In this document: positions 1 to 10,189 of the stretch, one piece after another
Position numbering within the stretch: position 1 is the stretch's first letter
How the letters are laid out: every line of letters starts with the position of its first letter
Assembly: GCF_037975245.1 (NCBI RefSeq)
Contig: NC_092568.1
Coordinates: 11,123,501-11,187,500 of the forward strand
Length of the DNA: 64,000 nt
Direction of reading: 5' to 3'
From: Apostichopus japonicus
Lineage: Eukaryota; Echinodermata; Holothuroidea; Aspidochirotida; Stichopodidae
Position numbers and translations under genes: made by a program
Notes under the pieces: generated by a model
What the model saw: only the letters and a program-made list of their open reading frames with translations
Databases searched by the model: none
Told to the model about the DNA's origin: nothing

Positions 1-2530
1 TTCTCTTAAAGCAACGTTTGCTGGAGCGTCCTCCTGGAGTCTTGCTACATGACCGACAAATATCAATCTTCTTTATGCGACTATGGATGACCAAAAGTGT
101 TTGGTTGGTTTCATCGTAGAGCTCATCGTTTGATAAACAATTGTTATTGGTCCATCTAATGTTGAGAATATTACGAAGTAGTCTCCTTTGAACAGTGTCA
201 ATTTTGCGATCAAGATCTTTCGTTGTGCTCCACAGTTCGCAATTGTACAAAAACATACTCTTTAATAAAGCCTCGAAAATCCTAAGCTTAATTTTTTCGG
301 CTTCTGTTTTTGCTTTTGAAAATACTTGACAGTGTGTTGAAAGCACCGTTGGTTATACCAATTCTTCGGTTGATATCTTCTTCGGTCCCCAGCAAGCTTC
401 CAACAGATTAATTAACACTTCCTCTACCTTTCATTTCCTTTTCTTGTGATTGAAAATTTCTCAGTTTTTGTGCAATTGATTTTCAGATTCCTTCCTGCCA
501 GTTTCTCAGAAACTCGTTTTCGATATCTTGCAGTATATGCTGACCAGTTGATGCCCAAGAGATATCATCAGCGTATTGTTGGTCTACTGTGACAAAAAAA
601 AGAAAGAATTAGTGGTTGTGCTGTAAGCGTGATCAGCTAACTGATATGGCAGGATAACTGCATCGATATCATTATCATCTGATTACAAAGAGTTGGCTAG
701 ATAAGTTATAAAAAATAGTGCGCTTGCACTATCTCCTTGTGGTGAACCAATGTTAGTGTTTAAAGGAAGTCAGAGTTTGCTCTCTAGTTTAACGGTGTAG
801 GAGACATTAGCAGTGATATCAGGTGAAGTTCGACGTTGTCAAGAGTCTGTTCTAAGTCCTTAAGTAAAGATCCTCTTTGAATTGTGTCGAACGCCTTGCT
901 CATATCTAGCATCAATAGATTTATAGTGTAACCTATGGATGTTATAGCTTTTTCTGCTAGCACTTTAAAAGCGAAGACAAGTTCAGCTGTGCGACGTCCT
1001 GAAGTGTAGGCAGTTTGGTTAATGGGGAGGATATGCTCATCAATTGACGGACGAATCCTCCTGGCCACACAAACCGCAAGAATTTTCCCCAGAGTTGAAA
1101 ATAAAATGACTGGTCTTAAGTTTTCTGAAAGACCTTTAGTCTTTCCAGGCTTTTGGATAGGAGTTAGGATTCCTTGTTTAATGCCAATTGGGAATCTCCT
1201 GATTCGGCTATACTATTTAAGATATTTGATATGTGTTTGTGGGTGCATGTTCGGCTGTGACTTTGTCACAACCTGGGGTTTTATTATTTTTTAAGGATGA
1301 GACTGCTCGTTTAATTTCATCTTCATCAAAGGTCGTGTTTAGTTTTTCAGGAAACACGTTTGGCTTAGGCTGCATGGGAAATTGCAGTTAAAAATATTTT
1401 CGAAATGTTTGCTGATTTCTTTAACTTTTGCGTTGGTATCTCTCATGTGTTTATCGCCAATTTTAACTGTAATGGGGTCTCTCTTACTTTTTTTGTTGTA
1501 CTACTCTTATTGCTTTAAAGAAACGGTGGGAGTCATCCTTGCAATTTTCAATTTCGGAAATTTCGTCAATTAATTTTTGTTCATGCATGGGCAGTTTTGA
1601 TTAGAAAATGTTGTTGTTTAATTATTTAGTTCCTTTAAGTTTTTAACTCTCTCTTTTGATCATTATCTTTACAGTTGTCAATTTGGAGTCTAAGGTCTTT
1701 TTGTTTCTTGGATAAGTTTGCAATTTTAGCATTATAAAAACGTACTTTTTTTGTGGGCGGATTTAAGTTTTGGGCATTGTCTAAACAAATTGTTGACAGT
1801 TCATTCCAATAAGTAGCAGGTGATTGGGAAAAATTGGCTTCGTTTAATCTCTTACTTACGATTTCATTATAGTCAATTTTGTTTGATTTAAGATGGCAGG
1901 AATTACTACTTTCAACAGTCTTATTGACTGGTTAAATTTGTCTTCTTGTGAGTTATTTAGGGTGAAACTACTTATAATGATTTTGTGATCAGTGTTAATA
2001 TGAAGGCAATTTTAAGCTCGAGCATCAATATTAATTGATTTGAAGTTTAATGGGGCTATATGATATAGTCATTTTGGCTTCTGATAGGGTTTCTGTGATT
2101 ATTAGGTATAAAATTACTTGTATAAGTGTTGATATGCTCAAGTTTGTGTTTGTAGAATGTATTACAAATATAGATCGTTACGCACAATTAGGGCTGTTAA
2201 GAAATCACCATTAGTGTGTTGCCAGTGGTGTATTTTCCAATATGTTTAGGAAAGAAAGGATTTGATGAGCCAACTATTGCATTGAAATCACCACATATAA
2301 TTACTTCTTTTTGACAGTATTTAGTAGATTTTCAAGATTTTGTTAAAATTGTTCGGTTTCTTCAGGATTCTTATAAGTTATTACTGATATAGGGGCATTG
2401 GCAATAATAATATGTAGTGAGTGGAGTTTGTTATTATAAGTTCCATAAATCGTCAGCAGAGCAAGGCGATCGGATATGGTTTTAAAAACACACCCATTTC
2501 CTCTCTTAACAAAGGAACCTACACTGTGAT
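1..2530 (-). mobile_element. Non-LTR retrotransposon (LINE) remnant, endonuclease plus reverse transcriptase
   Basis: Minus-strand translation recovers LINE pol pieces in the right order. Around 2340-2530 there is an APE-endonuclease-like stretch with the words SVGSFVKRGNGCVF and ISDRLALLTIYG. Around 784-1068 there is a reverse transcriptase palm segment with LLMLDMSKAFDTI. Around 120-260 there is the C-terminal region with CELWSTTKDLDRKIDTVQRR followed by SNDELYDET. Stops and frame shifts break the frame throughout, so it is a dead copy. The 3' end lies beyond the left window edge. The 5' part continues after the inserted DNA element, at 5024. The clade is not certain; an RTE-like or related clade is my guess from the word pattern. 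Confidence 0.85.
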
Positions 2531-2577
2531 CAGGTGCGTATCCAGGGGGGGGCGTTGGGGGCGCGCGCCCCCCCGGG

Positions 2578-2714
2578 TAAGAAAAAGAGGAGAGAAAAAA
2601 AGAGAAGAAAAAAGGAAGAAAGAGGGAAAAAAAGAGGAGGAGGAGGAGAGGAAGGAAGGAAGGGAAAAGAAAAAGAAGAAGGAGAGAAAAAGGAGAAAGG
2701 GAGGAAGCAGAAGA
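2578..2714. repeat. Polypurine tract
   Basis: About 135 bases are almost only A and G on the plus strand, with runs of GAGGAG, GGAAGGAA and poly-A. The long open frames here, lysine/glutamate-rich on one strand and serine/phenylalanine/leucine-rich on the other, are artefacts of this composition. Such tracts can form triplex DNA. It lies just inside the left end of the inserted DNA element. Confidence 0.9.
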
Positions 2715-3117
2715 TAAACGCCAAGACACCGGGAAGAGAAAGAGGAACAGTCATAGCGCTGCGCTGAACCTAGTATTACATACACATGGTCGGGTAGCCA
2801 GTGACGGATCGAGGATTTCGAAAGGGGCGTACGCCTCACCCTACCCCTTACACCGACAACTCCATTTTTGACGTTTCCATCTTTCCTCTCTCACTAATGT
2901 ATCATATATATACTATATATGGTCTACCATAACGCGCGTGTGTATATGGACGCCTTAAACAATTGTGCTATGAAACCAACTGTGGCTGGTCTCGAACTCG
3001 ACCGAGGCGTCGGGGAACATGACGCATTTCGGGAATGGGGCGACCGCCGCCCCCTCCCCCCCCCCCCGAGCATATATTTTTTATGATATCGCTAGTCAAT
3101 TCGAAATAGAAAATGCT

Positions 3118-3232
3118 TAGATGCAACTTACAAGGCATGGGAAGTGTCATTTCCAGCGATCTCGGAGGCATTTTCGAGCAAAATGTTCTTGTACGCTTCG
3201 CGCCAACCCATCGCGGCGCTACGCTTAGATAG
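3118..3232. repeat. 112-bp interspersed unit, copy 1
   Basis: This copy runs from the words GATGCAACTTACAAGGC to CGCCAACCCATCGCGGCGCT. Related copies lie at about 4344-4456 and 4873-4982 inside the same DNA element, and in reverse orientation at about 38.78-39.33 kb. The best conserved part is CCAACCGATGGTGGCGCTCC. It has no coding potential. Confidence 0.7.
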
Positions 3233-4343
3233 TTTGCCAACAGGCTTCGCCCCTCCCTTGGCAAATTATTCGCTACGCACCAGATCGAATTTGTAAAGCA
3301 AACAGCAGATATCACATCATATTAGTGAGCATGAAAATGGCGTTCCAAGATGAAGAACCTCAAAACTGTTTGTGTGTAGTGAAAGGCGAAGGAGCCCAAT
3401 TTGATTTGGGGAGCTGTAACGACTTCCCCGAAAAATATAACAAAAATTATAAAAAAATATAACATAATCAACATTGTTAATGTCAATATCATATAAGCAA
3501 GCATCGGTTATTACTTCGCATGACATCATGTACCGTACGGTCACTGATAGTTGCGCAGTATACCGCTGGATGCTCATATAAACAACGTTTTGTCCTATGT
3601 AGATTGAGAAAAAGCATGGAGGTCCAATTATGTCAAAACTCTTTTACATTAGTAATGGCGAATTAGTCGGCCAAGCTTAGAACTTTATTTTAATTACCAA
3701 GGAGAAAAAAATATATATATGAATATATAAATATGCAGTAGCTTGCCCGAATCTTTTTCAAATTTTGCCCGAAAATTCTGTGGAGAGCGTTTTATGTTAT
3801 CTGTTTTGTGACATTAATATTAATAAAGGCCTTATAATTTTCTTAATTAGCATCATGCTGCCCGAATATTTCCGTGTAACACCACCGTAAGCGCAGCTCA
3901 TCTGGGCTACCACGCTTTTTGCACTATCATCTAAAACTTTTTCTAAGTAGTCAACTGTATACCTGGACATCCCCGACATGAGTGTATATAAGAAACGTTT
4001 TCTTGTTCATGGATGGTGGGGGGGGGGGGTAGTGCCTACAAGCCTAGAAGTACAGGTTTATCATATTCTTTGTTATTTTTTATATTTTTTTGTGAGACAA
4101 ATTGCAGTCTCACCCGACACAGCGATATTATCCCGCCTACAATTGAACAATGTATGTTTTTCTGGAAGTAGCTGAGTACTGTGTTAAAATAATAAATATC
4201 GGTAACTAAATAGGAGCCTAAAAAATATACTGTCCTATTTTTCCCCTTCAAAGTGATGTTACCATTTTTTCTTCTTCTAATTTACTAAATTTTTGGGGGA
4301 GTGTTAATTTCTAAGATGTGAGATTATAAAATAAAGAATGTTT

Positions 4344-4456
4344 AGATGCAACTTGCAAGGCCTCAGAAGTGCCATTTCCGGCAATCTGAGAGGCATCTTT
4401 TGCCAAAAAATTTCTTGTACGCTACGCGCCAACCGATGGTGGCGCTCCGCTTAGGA
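4344..4456. repeat. 112-bp interspersed unit, copy 2
   Basis: It begins GATGCAACTTGCAAGGC and ends CCAACCGATGGTGGCGCTCC followed by GCTTAG. It is the clearest copy in the 2531-5023 element and is close to the unit at 4873-4982. Confidence 0.7.
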
Positions 4457-4872
4457 ACTTTCGGGCACAAAAGTTTCTGCCCCCCCCCCAAACTGAAATG
4501 GTCCCGTACGCCTATGATCATACTTCCCTCTACTCGTGCAATTTTGACCAGTCTGTTAGGGGTTCAGGGAGGTTTTTTATATTGGTTGTCCATAGATGAA
4601 ATTTTTTGCAACATTATGGGTATGTTTTGAAGTGAGTTTAATCACGACAAATGTGAATTTTGAAATTCTGAACAAAAAATGGGCTTATAACCTGAGGCTG
4701 TCGGGTATTGTGGGCCGCGACGTAGAATCACCTACAAAAAGCAATGATCCACAGGAGACGCGATGAGGTCGAACATGATGTGTGACTGGTGAAAATCTTC
4801 AAAAAGGTTATGGATGGGAAAAAACTATTGGGAAATAATTGGTTCCCAGGCAAAAGTGTACATCTGGTTGGT

Positions 4873-4982
4873 CATTTTCAAGCCCGAGAAGTGTCATTTC
4901 CGGTGATCTGAGGGGGTATCAAAACCAGAAATTTTCTTGTACGCTGCACGCCAACCGATGGTGGCGCTCCGCTTAGATAGTA
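4873..4982. repeat. 112-bp interspersed unit, copy 3
   Basis: It shares GAAGTGTCATTTCCGG, TTTCTTGTACGCT and CCAACCGATGGTGGCGCTCC with the other copies. It lies just before the right inverted end of the DNA element. Confidence 0.7.
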
Positions 4983-5023
4983 ATTCGCGCCCCCCGGGTT
5001 AGAAAATCCTGGATACACGCCTG

Positions 5024-5130
5024 GTGATATGAATTACTACAAGCTGCTTTAAAAATGTACATGAACTGGATTGATCTGGCCTTAGTACTTTGACATCATC
5101 TGGACCTCTAATCTTTGTTTCTTGTTAGGC
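5024..5130 (-). mobile_element. LINE remnant, continuation upstream of the insertion
   Basis: Reading the minus strand across the removed 2531-5023 insert, and counting the duplicated GTGAT once, the endonuclease frame runs on without a break. AACSNSYH comes from this side and SVGSFVKRG from the other. This supports both the LINE call and the insertion boundaries. Farther upstream the reading frame shifts and decays, so the 5' limit near 5130 is approximate. Confidence 0.65.
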
Positions 5131-5378
5131 GGTGATGTCAAGATATTTGAATATTGACAGGCTCCATTGAAATTACTGATGCAACCTTTGAATAAAGACA
5201 CGGCATCATGCATTAATGATGCAATATTTGGATATAGACACGCACCTTGTATTCGTTATTCTGTATGCAATTTGAAAGTGCGCTACTCAATAATAATTCG
5301 TTTTCTTTGAAACAGTTGGGATTTACATAAATATTTAAATTTACTTCCCTTACCTCTGTCCAATTACAGAACGCCAAA

Positions 5379-5805
5379 ATGAAGATCGTTATCATTTTGG
5401 CTGTGGCTACGGTGGCTGTATGCTCCGATGCCTACTCCTTATCAGGTAAGGGACGTTGTGGGCGTGCCCGCCGAAAACAACTTGTTTAGATAATCTTCCA
5501 TATTCTATGTGCCCGTTGAAGCGTCTACCACATATAACATCCCTATATCTCGATGTGAGAGTATATCATCAATTTGCATTTACTTTAGCAATATATAAAG
5601 TTTTTCCATGATTTCCAGTACGGTACCTGTTTTAATACAATTATTCTTTTTACTGGTTTATGTGAAATGTGTAAAACGATATAGCCCTAGTTACTGCGGG
5701 TGTGTGTGTGTGTGTTTAGAGATAATTCACGCAATGTTTGGCTGAGACAATATCGTAATGATTTTATAAGGATATTATGACACTCATAGAACTGATGATT
5801 ATTTA

Positions 5806-5862
<57 letters not shown>

Positions 5863-5863
5863 C

Positions 5864-5907
<44 letters not shown>

Positions 5908-6814
5908 CGTATATCACGCAATCTGAAGACTACAACTGCATGGACGCGTATCTCAAATAATTGTGGTACCATCTCGCCAGCAGAATCGTTTTCGAAACTA
6001 TCTGTTTTCACCAAACAAAGTATTTTCCCCACTAATCTATACTTGTGTCAAAATATTGACATTATGGTTGTTTAGCGGCAGTTTATAGGCCCCATTTTTG
6101 GTAACTTCTTTTCACCTGTTGTCAACTGTTGTCATGGACGTCAGTAGGAAACACAATCTAGACGGGGGTTGGGAGGGGTGGGGATGGTGGGGATGGTGGG
6201 GAGGGGTGGGGAGGGGTTGTGGGGAGGGCAAAACTCACTTTGGACACTCGATAATCGGTTAATAGTCTAAAGAATTGCCGGCTAAACGGTTAATAATTGA
6301 AATGAATTAACGGTTGGTTGGCTCACTGTCAAAATTGAGCAGGTTGACCATAATTTTAGTGAGAGAGCACGGTCTTTGGTAGTTTTACTACTTTGATCCC
6401 TCTGTCCCCAACCATAGCCTTTGCGGACGCCTGTTACTGCTGAAGTTTAGAAAAATACATGCAATTTGTTTCTGTGTTTTTTTTACACCGAAAGACCCAT
6501 CGGTGTTTTCCGCCAAGGAATGTGCCGAATGCAGTGATGACTGTGAAATACCAGCTGTGAGAGGTAAAGGAAGTTTGACGTGCGTTGCGGAATCTTCATC
6601 GGTTACGAATATAACCTGTACTGTGATGGATCCCAAGAATATCTACGTTACAAGCCTGACTTCTTCCCCAAGATCAGAAGGACCAGGAATGGGAAGACTA
6701 AGAATACTGTACGAACTAACTCACAACAGCAAGAAGGGCTCATTCCATTGTATGTTTGCTGATCCAACAGAAGCATCGAAAGAATGCACCATCACTGCAG
6801 TATATAAAAGTTAG
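5379..6814 (+). CDS. Small secreted cysteine-rich (Ig-like?) protein, two exons
   Basis: Exon 1 is 5379-5445 and starts MKIVIILAVATVAVC, a typical cleavable signal peptide. It ends in phase 1 at a good donor (AG|GTAAGG). Exon 2 is 6495-6814. It begins after a T-rich tract ending in AG, completes an Asp codon, and stops after ...AVYKS. The predicted protein is about 128 residues. Six cysteines fall in the mature part: a CAECSDDC cluster, then LTC, ITC, FHC and KEC. The spacing of LTC and FHC with hydrophobic strands between suggests one Ig-like beta-sandwich, but the core tryptophan is missing, so this is inference. Intron 1 (about 1.05 kb) holds a TA microsatellite and a G-rich array. The stop TAG overlaps a possible donor (GTTAGT), so a longer splice form is possible. 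An AATAAA follows at 7330. I do not recognise the family. An AT-rich TATA-like stretch lies near 5328. Confidence 0.65.
5806..5908. repeat. (TA)n microsatellite
   Basis: About 100 bp of nearly pure TA repeats with a few ACATA interruptions, inside intron 1 of the secreted-protein gene. The Ile/Tyr-only open frames here are artefacts. Confidence 0.95.
6159..6232 (+). repeat. G-rich minisatellite, potential G-quadruplex
   Basis: About ten runs of three to four or more G, separated by A, T or AT (GGGGATGGTGGGGAGGGGT pattern), on the coding strand of intron 1 of the secreted-protein gene. The pattern satisfies the usual G3+N1-7 quadruplex rule several times over. Confidence 0.85.
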
Positions 6815-8500
6815 TACCCCACTTTTACAACTCTCTCCCCTCACCTCCCATCCCTCCCTCTCTAAATTGACCGTTGCAAATGATTCCCCCGTCCCACACT
6901 CTACCCAAGCCGCGGCGTATTACTGCTTTAATCAATTAAAGGGATTTCCGATCTGCCTGTAAACATATGTATACAGGAAACCATTTAACCATTCGGCCGG
7001 GGACTTCCTGAACTGCATGACGAAATGTGAGGAGCTGCTCACTTGGTCGATTTAATCAAATGCACAAGTCCTTTTGTTGTTTGATCATACATAGACCGGG
7101 ATCATACAGGTTAAGAGTAGACCTACACCCTTCTCTATGAGCGTATCTGCTTCTACGTCCACGTGTGATCATTGCGTATATAAAGTGATGGTATAAATAA
7201 TGCCATCATAAATATTGTCCTCAAGTTGAGAATGCTGAAATAATGTAAACATACTTGCCCTCGAAATGTATGTCTAGATGTAAAGAAGATTAATTATCAG
7301 ATCATAACTGTGTCCTTACTTATTTCGGTAATAAAATGCCATATCATTAAATGTGACTGAAAAAAAAAGTATCATTTTGAGCATTTACCGTACACACTAA
7401 GCCATTTTGCAACATAATTTAGAGCAATACTAATGAACTTTAAAGTTTGAAGTGATAAAACTAGACTCCCACAACTCCCACCTCCTCCAACACACACACC
7501 ATTCACAACATATGCATTTGAGTTAAAGTACGGTATCGCCTTCTCCATATCTTTTAATCATAAAATATTTCATGCTAGATGCAAGCGATGATTGTATACA
7601 TAGGAAAATAAATAGTCAAACCGTATCACATGTAAAGAGGTAAACATATAAAGATGGACTAAATATCAGTGACATAAAGAAGAAGAAACATTTGTGAGAA
7701 AGTCTCATCAAACAAACATGAAATAAATCCACATGTAAAGCCTTCTAATGCTGAATGAATTAGTGACTTTCATTAATTATATTGTAGTCTATTGTGTTCC
7801 ATTCCTGCCTTTATCTTTCTTTCGTTTTCTGTTTATTTTCTAGCTCTAAATGATGAGTTGTAAAGCCTTACGATTCAACGACCATAAGACGTCCATTCGT
7901 CATAACCTTCCTGGCTTTCCGGTGGCACAATTTTACAGTCTCCCGATCTTAGGGTTATGATTGATTTACATACCGTAACTTACCGAAAAGAATAGAGGTC
8001 CAATTAATTTTCCGACTGCAGACTTAACACAAATAACACTATCTAAAGGTCTGGGAGTATTAAACAAGTTCAATTTTCATCGGACAGTGTAGGTTTACCA
8101 CCAGCCTGATAAAGCCAAATTTTTTTTTTATTGGATTTCATTGTAATGCGTAATTTTCCTTTGTAATCTGTAATTTGACACCATAGCAACATTGTATATC
8201 ACATGACTAAAACGCGCGAGATACCTATAATGTGAACGCACGAATTTTCAATATTAGTTGAGTGTGTTTAAATATTAGTATATCACACTGTCAGCTGATA
8301 ACATTGCAGAAGAAAAGTTCAGGGAACCTAATATGTTTTTTTCTTACTCGACGGATGGGCTTTGGTTGAAATGTTTCATCTCAGGAAATAATTATAGGCA
8401 ATATGGACAGTGCAATCAAATATACAGCTATTAAGGCCTACATGTTCATACACATGCACGCTAACGCACACAGGTGAATACATTTGGAAGATAACCATTT
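6815..8500. other. 3' flank of the secreted gene, no gene seen
   Basis: It holds a C/T-rich stretch just after the stop codon and an AATAAA at 7330-7335 followed 25-30 bases later by a short A-run, which would fit a 3' end. The rest is AT-rich single-copy-looking sequence in which I see no exon or repeat structure. Confidence 0.5.
7330..7335 (+). terminator. Candidate polyadenylation signal
   Basis: AATAAA lies about 515 bases after the stop of the secreted-protein gene, on the same strand. It is the first good signal downstream. The usage is inferred. Confidence 0.4.
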
Positions 8501-8504
8501 AGTG

Positions 8505-8720
8505 TTGGGTGTGTTAGTTTAGTGGTTAACGCCGGTGCCGTTCAATCATAAGGTCCCCAGTTCGAGTCACTCCATGATTTTATGTATGTCGTCCAGTTAC
8601 AGAGTTGTTGACAATTGACAATTCATAATCATGGACGTTAAATATGAATGTAAGAGACTGACTTCGGTCAGCTTGCGGGTTTGATAAGCCAATGAGGATT
8701 CGTCGCGAGTTCCTGCTTGG
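8505..8720 (+). mobile_element. tRNA-derived SINE-like repeat
   Basis: A polymerase III box A-like word (TTAGTTTAGTGGTTAACGC) is followed about 35 bases on by a box B-like word (AGTTCGAGTCACTCC), the internal promoter layout of a tRNA. The flanks do not pair into a convincing acceptor stem, and a longer unrelated body follows, ending in a short reading with GACTGACTTCGGTCAGC. That is SINE rather than functional tRNA structure. The 3' boundary is uncertain. Confidence 0.5.
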
Positions 8721-8739
8721 AGGAGGATCGAAAATACAT

Positions 8740-10080
8740 ACATAACCGTTACCTGTGGTAAACTCTTATCATACATATAGGCATACAAGTTCAAATATAT
8801 TCTTATTTGTAATGCAGAGATTTATCTACAATGTTGTGATAACCATAGTTCAAAGCTAGTTAATTTGGTATTTTACTTCCAGACGATGAATTCACAGGGT
8901 GATTTGAAAAAGATTATAGCTTGAGTATATGATACAACGACTTGGCCTTTGTAAAGACATACGATATAATTAATCTGGCAAGCCGTATACGTGCCTTAAT
9001 ATGCAGCTTAACTGACAGATTGAACTCCGTTACTAAATATTTCCCCCAAACGAAGTGCACCGTACGTTAAAAGGCAAGCGCTAAGGCTTCCTTTGGCGAA
9101 CTCAGAGCATTCCTTTTACTAAGCTTGTTACCAGTGTTTTTTTGTTTTTTTAGCGCCGTCATTTCGGTATCAACAGACACTTATCCCCGGCTCTTTCGTC
9201 CGAAAAAAATGTTAGAATTTTACGTCGCGATATATATTACAGCGTGTTTATTTGATTTAAATGAAACATATTTATAGTTTATTCTTATGATTGAATTGTG
9301 GTACAGTAACTTTTACGGGGAAAATATTCATGAACGTGTCTTTTATGAAATAAATCATAATTTGTTTTTGCGATTGTTTTCAAATTGTATCTGCTGAAAT
9401 AATACGCCATCCTGCATTAATTCAGCACTATTTTACAATGTAAATTGACATCATTGCACAGTAGTGTACAATATTTGTTCAAAGGTTAAAATGTACGTCA
9501 AGAAGTTTATGTATATGTTATATGTTTATATTAGGCCTATATTAAAAGTTTTTCACATTCTCATGCGTGTTGGTGTGACCGTGTGGGTTATACGTTAATG
9601 TGAGAGGGGCGTTAGAAGGAGAGCTGATATCTAAGACATAAGTACCACTTAAGCATCGTAGCATAGAGGCAGACGAACAACTCATTCATATCACTAACTA
9701 TTTAACCCCACCTCCGCCTTCCCTACCGCCCTATTTCCTTTTAACGAGCATAGTATTCAGTTGCACGTTATACCATTTCTATAAAAGTCAAAACACCGTC
9801 AGTAAAAGTACTTCAACAATATTTTTATTGTAACAACTCTGAAATTTGATTTAAGGAGGAAGCCTTGCAATTGACTGACAAACGTTAAGGTGAGAGGGAA
9901 TTGGATTATCACCATTCCCTTTAGCGATATATGTCCCGTTTGAATGAGGGGTGGGGGAGTTATATCAGTCACCAGAACGACACGGGATGGAGGGGTTGTC
10001 GTTACCGCGCACAAATAGTCTCCTTCATTATCCCAGCCTCACAGGGTGTTCACTCGGACACTTTCAATGTTTCTGTAATC
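8740..10080. other. Non-coding AT-rich stretch
   Basis: There are no exons, repeats or RNA genes I can support. Two short overlapping open frames at 9931-10253 read mostly through the minisatellite that follows and are artefacts. Confidence 0.5.
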
Positions 10081-10082
10081 TG

Positions 10083-10185
10083 TATGTATGCTTTCTCTAT
10101 GCTTTCTGTGTGCTTTCAGTATATATGCTTTCTGTATGCTTTTTATATGCGTTCTGTATGCTTTCTGTATGCTTTTTGTATGCCT
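10083..10185. repeat. Minisatellite, about 11-bp unit
   Basis: About nine imperfect copies of a GCTTTCTGTAT-type unit (TATGCTTTCTG, TATGCTTTTTG, TATGCGTTCTG). This explains the repeated Phe/Leu/Tyr-rich translation on the plus strand and the Lys/Ser/Ile-rich one on the minus strand. Confidence 0.85.
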
Positions 10186-10189
10186 TCTT

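Larger units (their letters stand above)
2531..5023. mobile_element. DNA element with inverted ends and GTGAT target duplication, inserted in a LINE
   Basis: The left end reads CAGGTGCGTATCCAGG. The reverse complement of the right end reads CAGGCGTGTATCCAGG, so 14 of 16 bases agree. Both ends are flanked by the 5-bp direct repeat GTGAT (2526-2530 and 5024-5028). Removing the insert restores the LINE reading frame. No transposase frame is recognisable inside. The interior holds a purine-only tract, several G/C homopolymers, and three diverged copies of a roughly 112-bp unit. It is non-autonomous, possibly of a hAT subgroup with 5-bp duplications, but the superfamily is inferred only from the CAGG-type end and duplication length. 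Confidence 0.75.

Noticed and set aside
2343-2839. Several long overlapping frames on both strands
   Set aside because: They read through the polypurine tract. Only the minus-strand part below 2530 has LINE endonuclease words; the rest is low-complexity Lys/Glu or Ser/Phe/Leu.
5687-6032. Ile/Tyr-repeat frames
   Set aside because: Pure translation of a TA microsatellite inside an intron.
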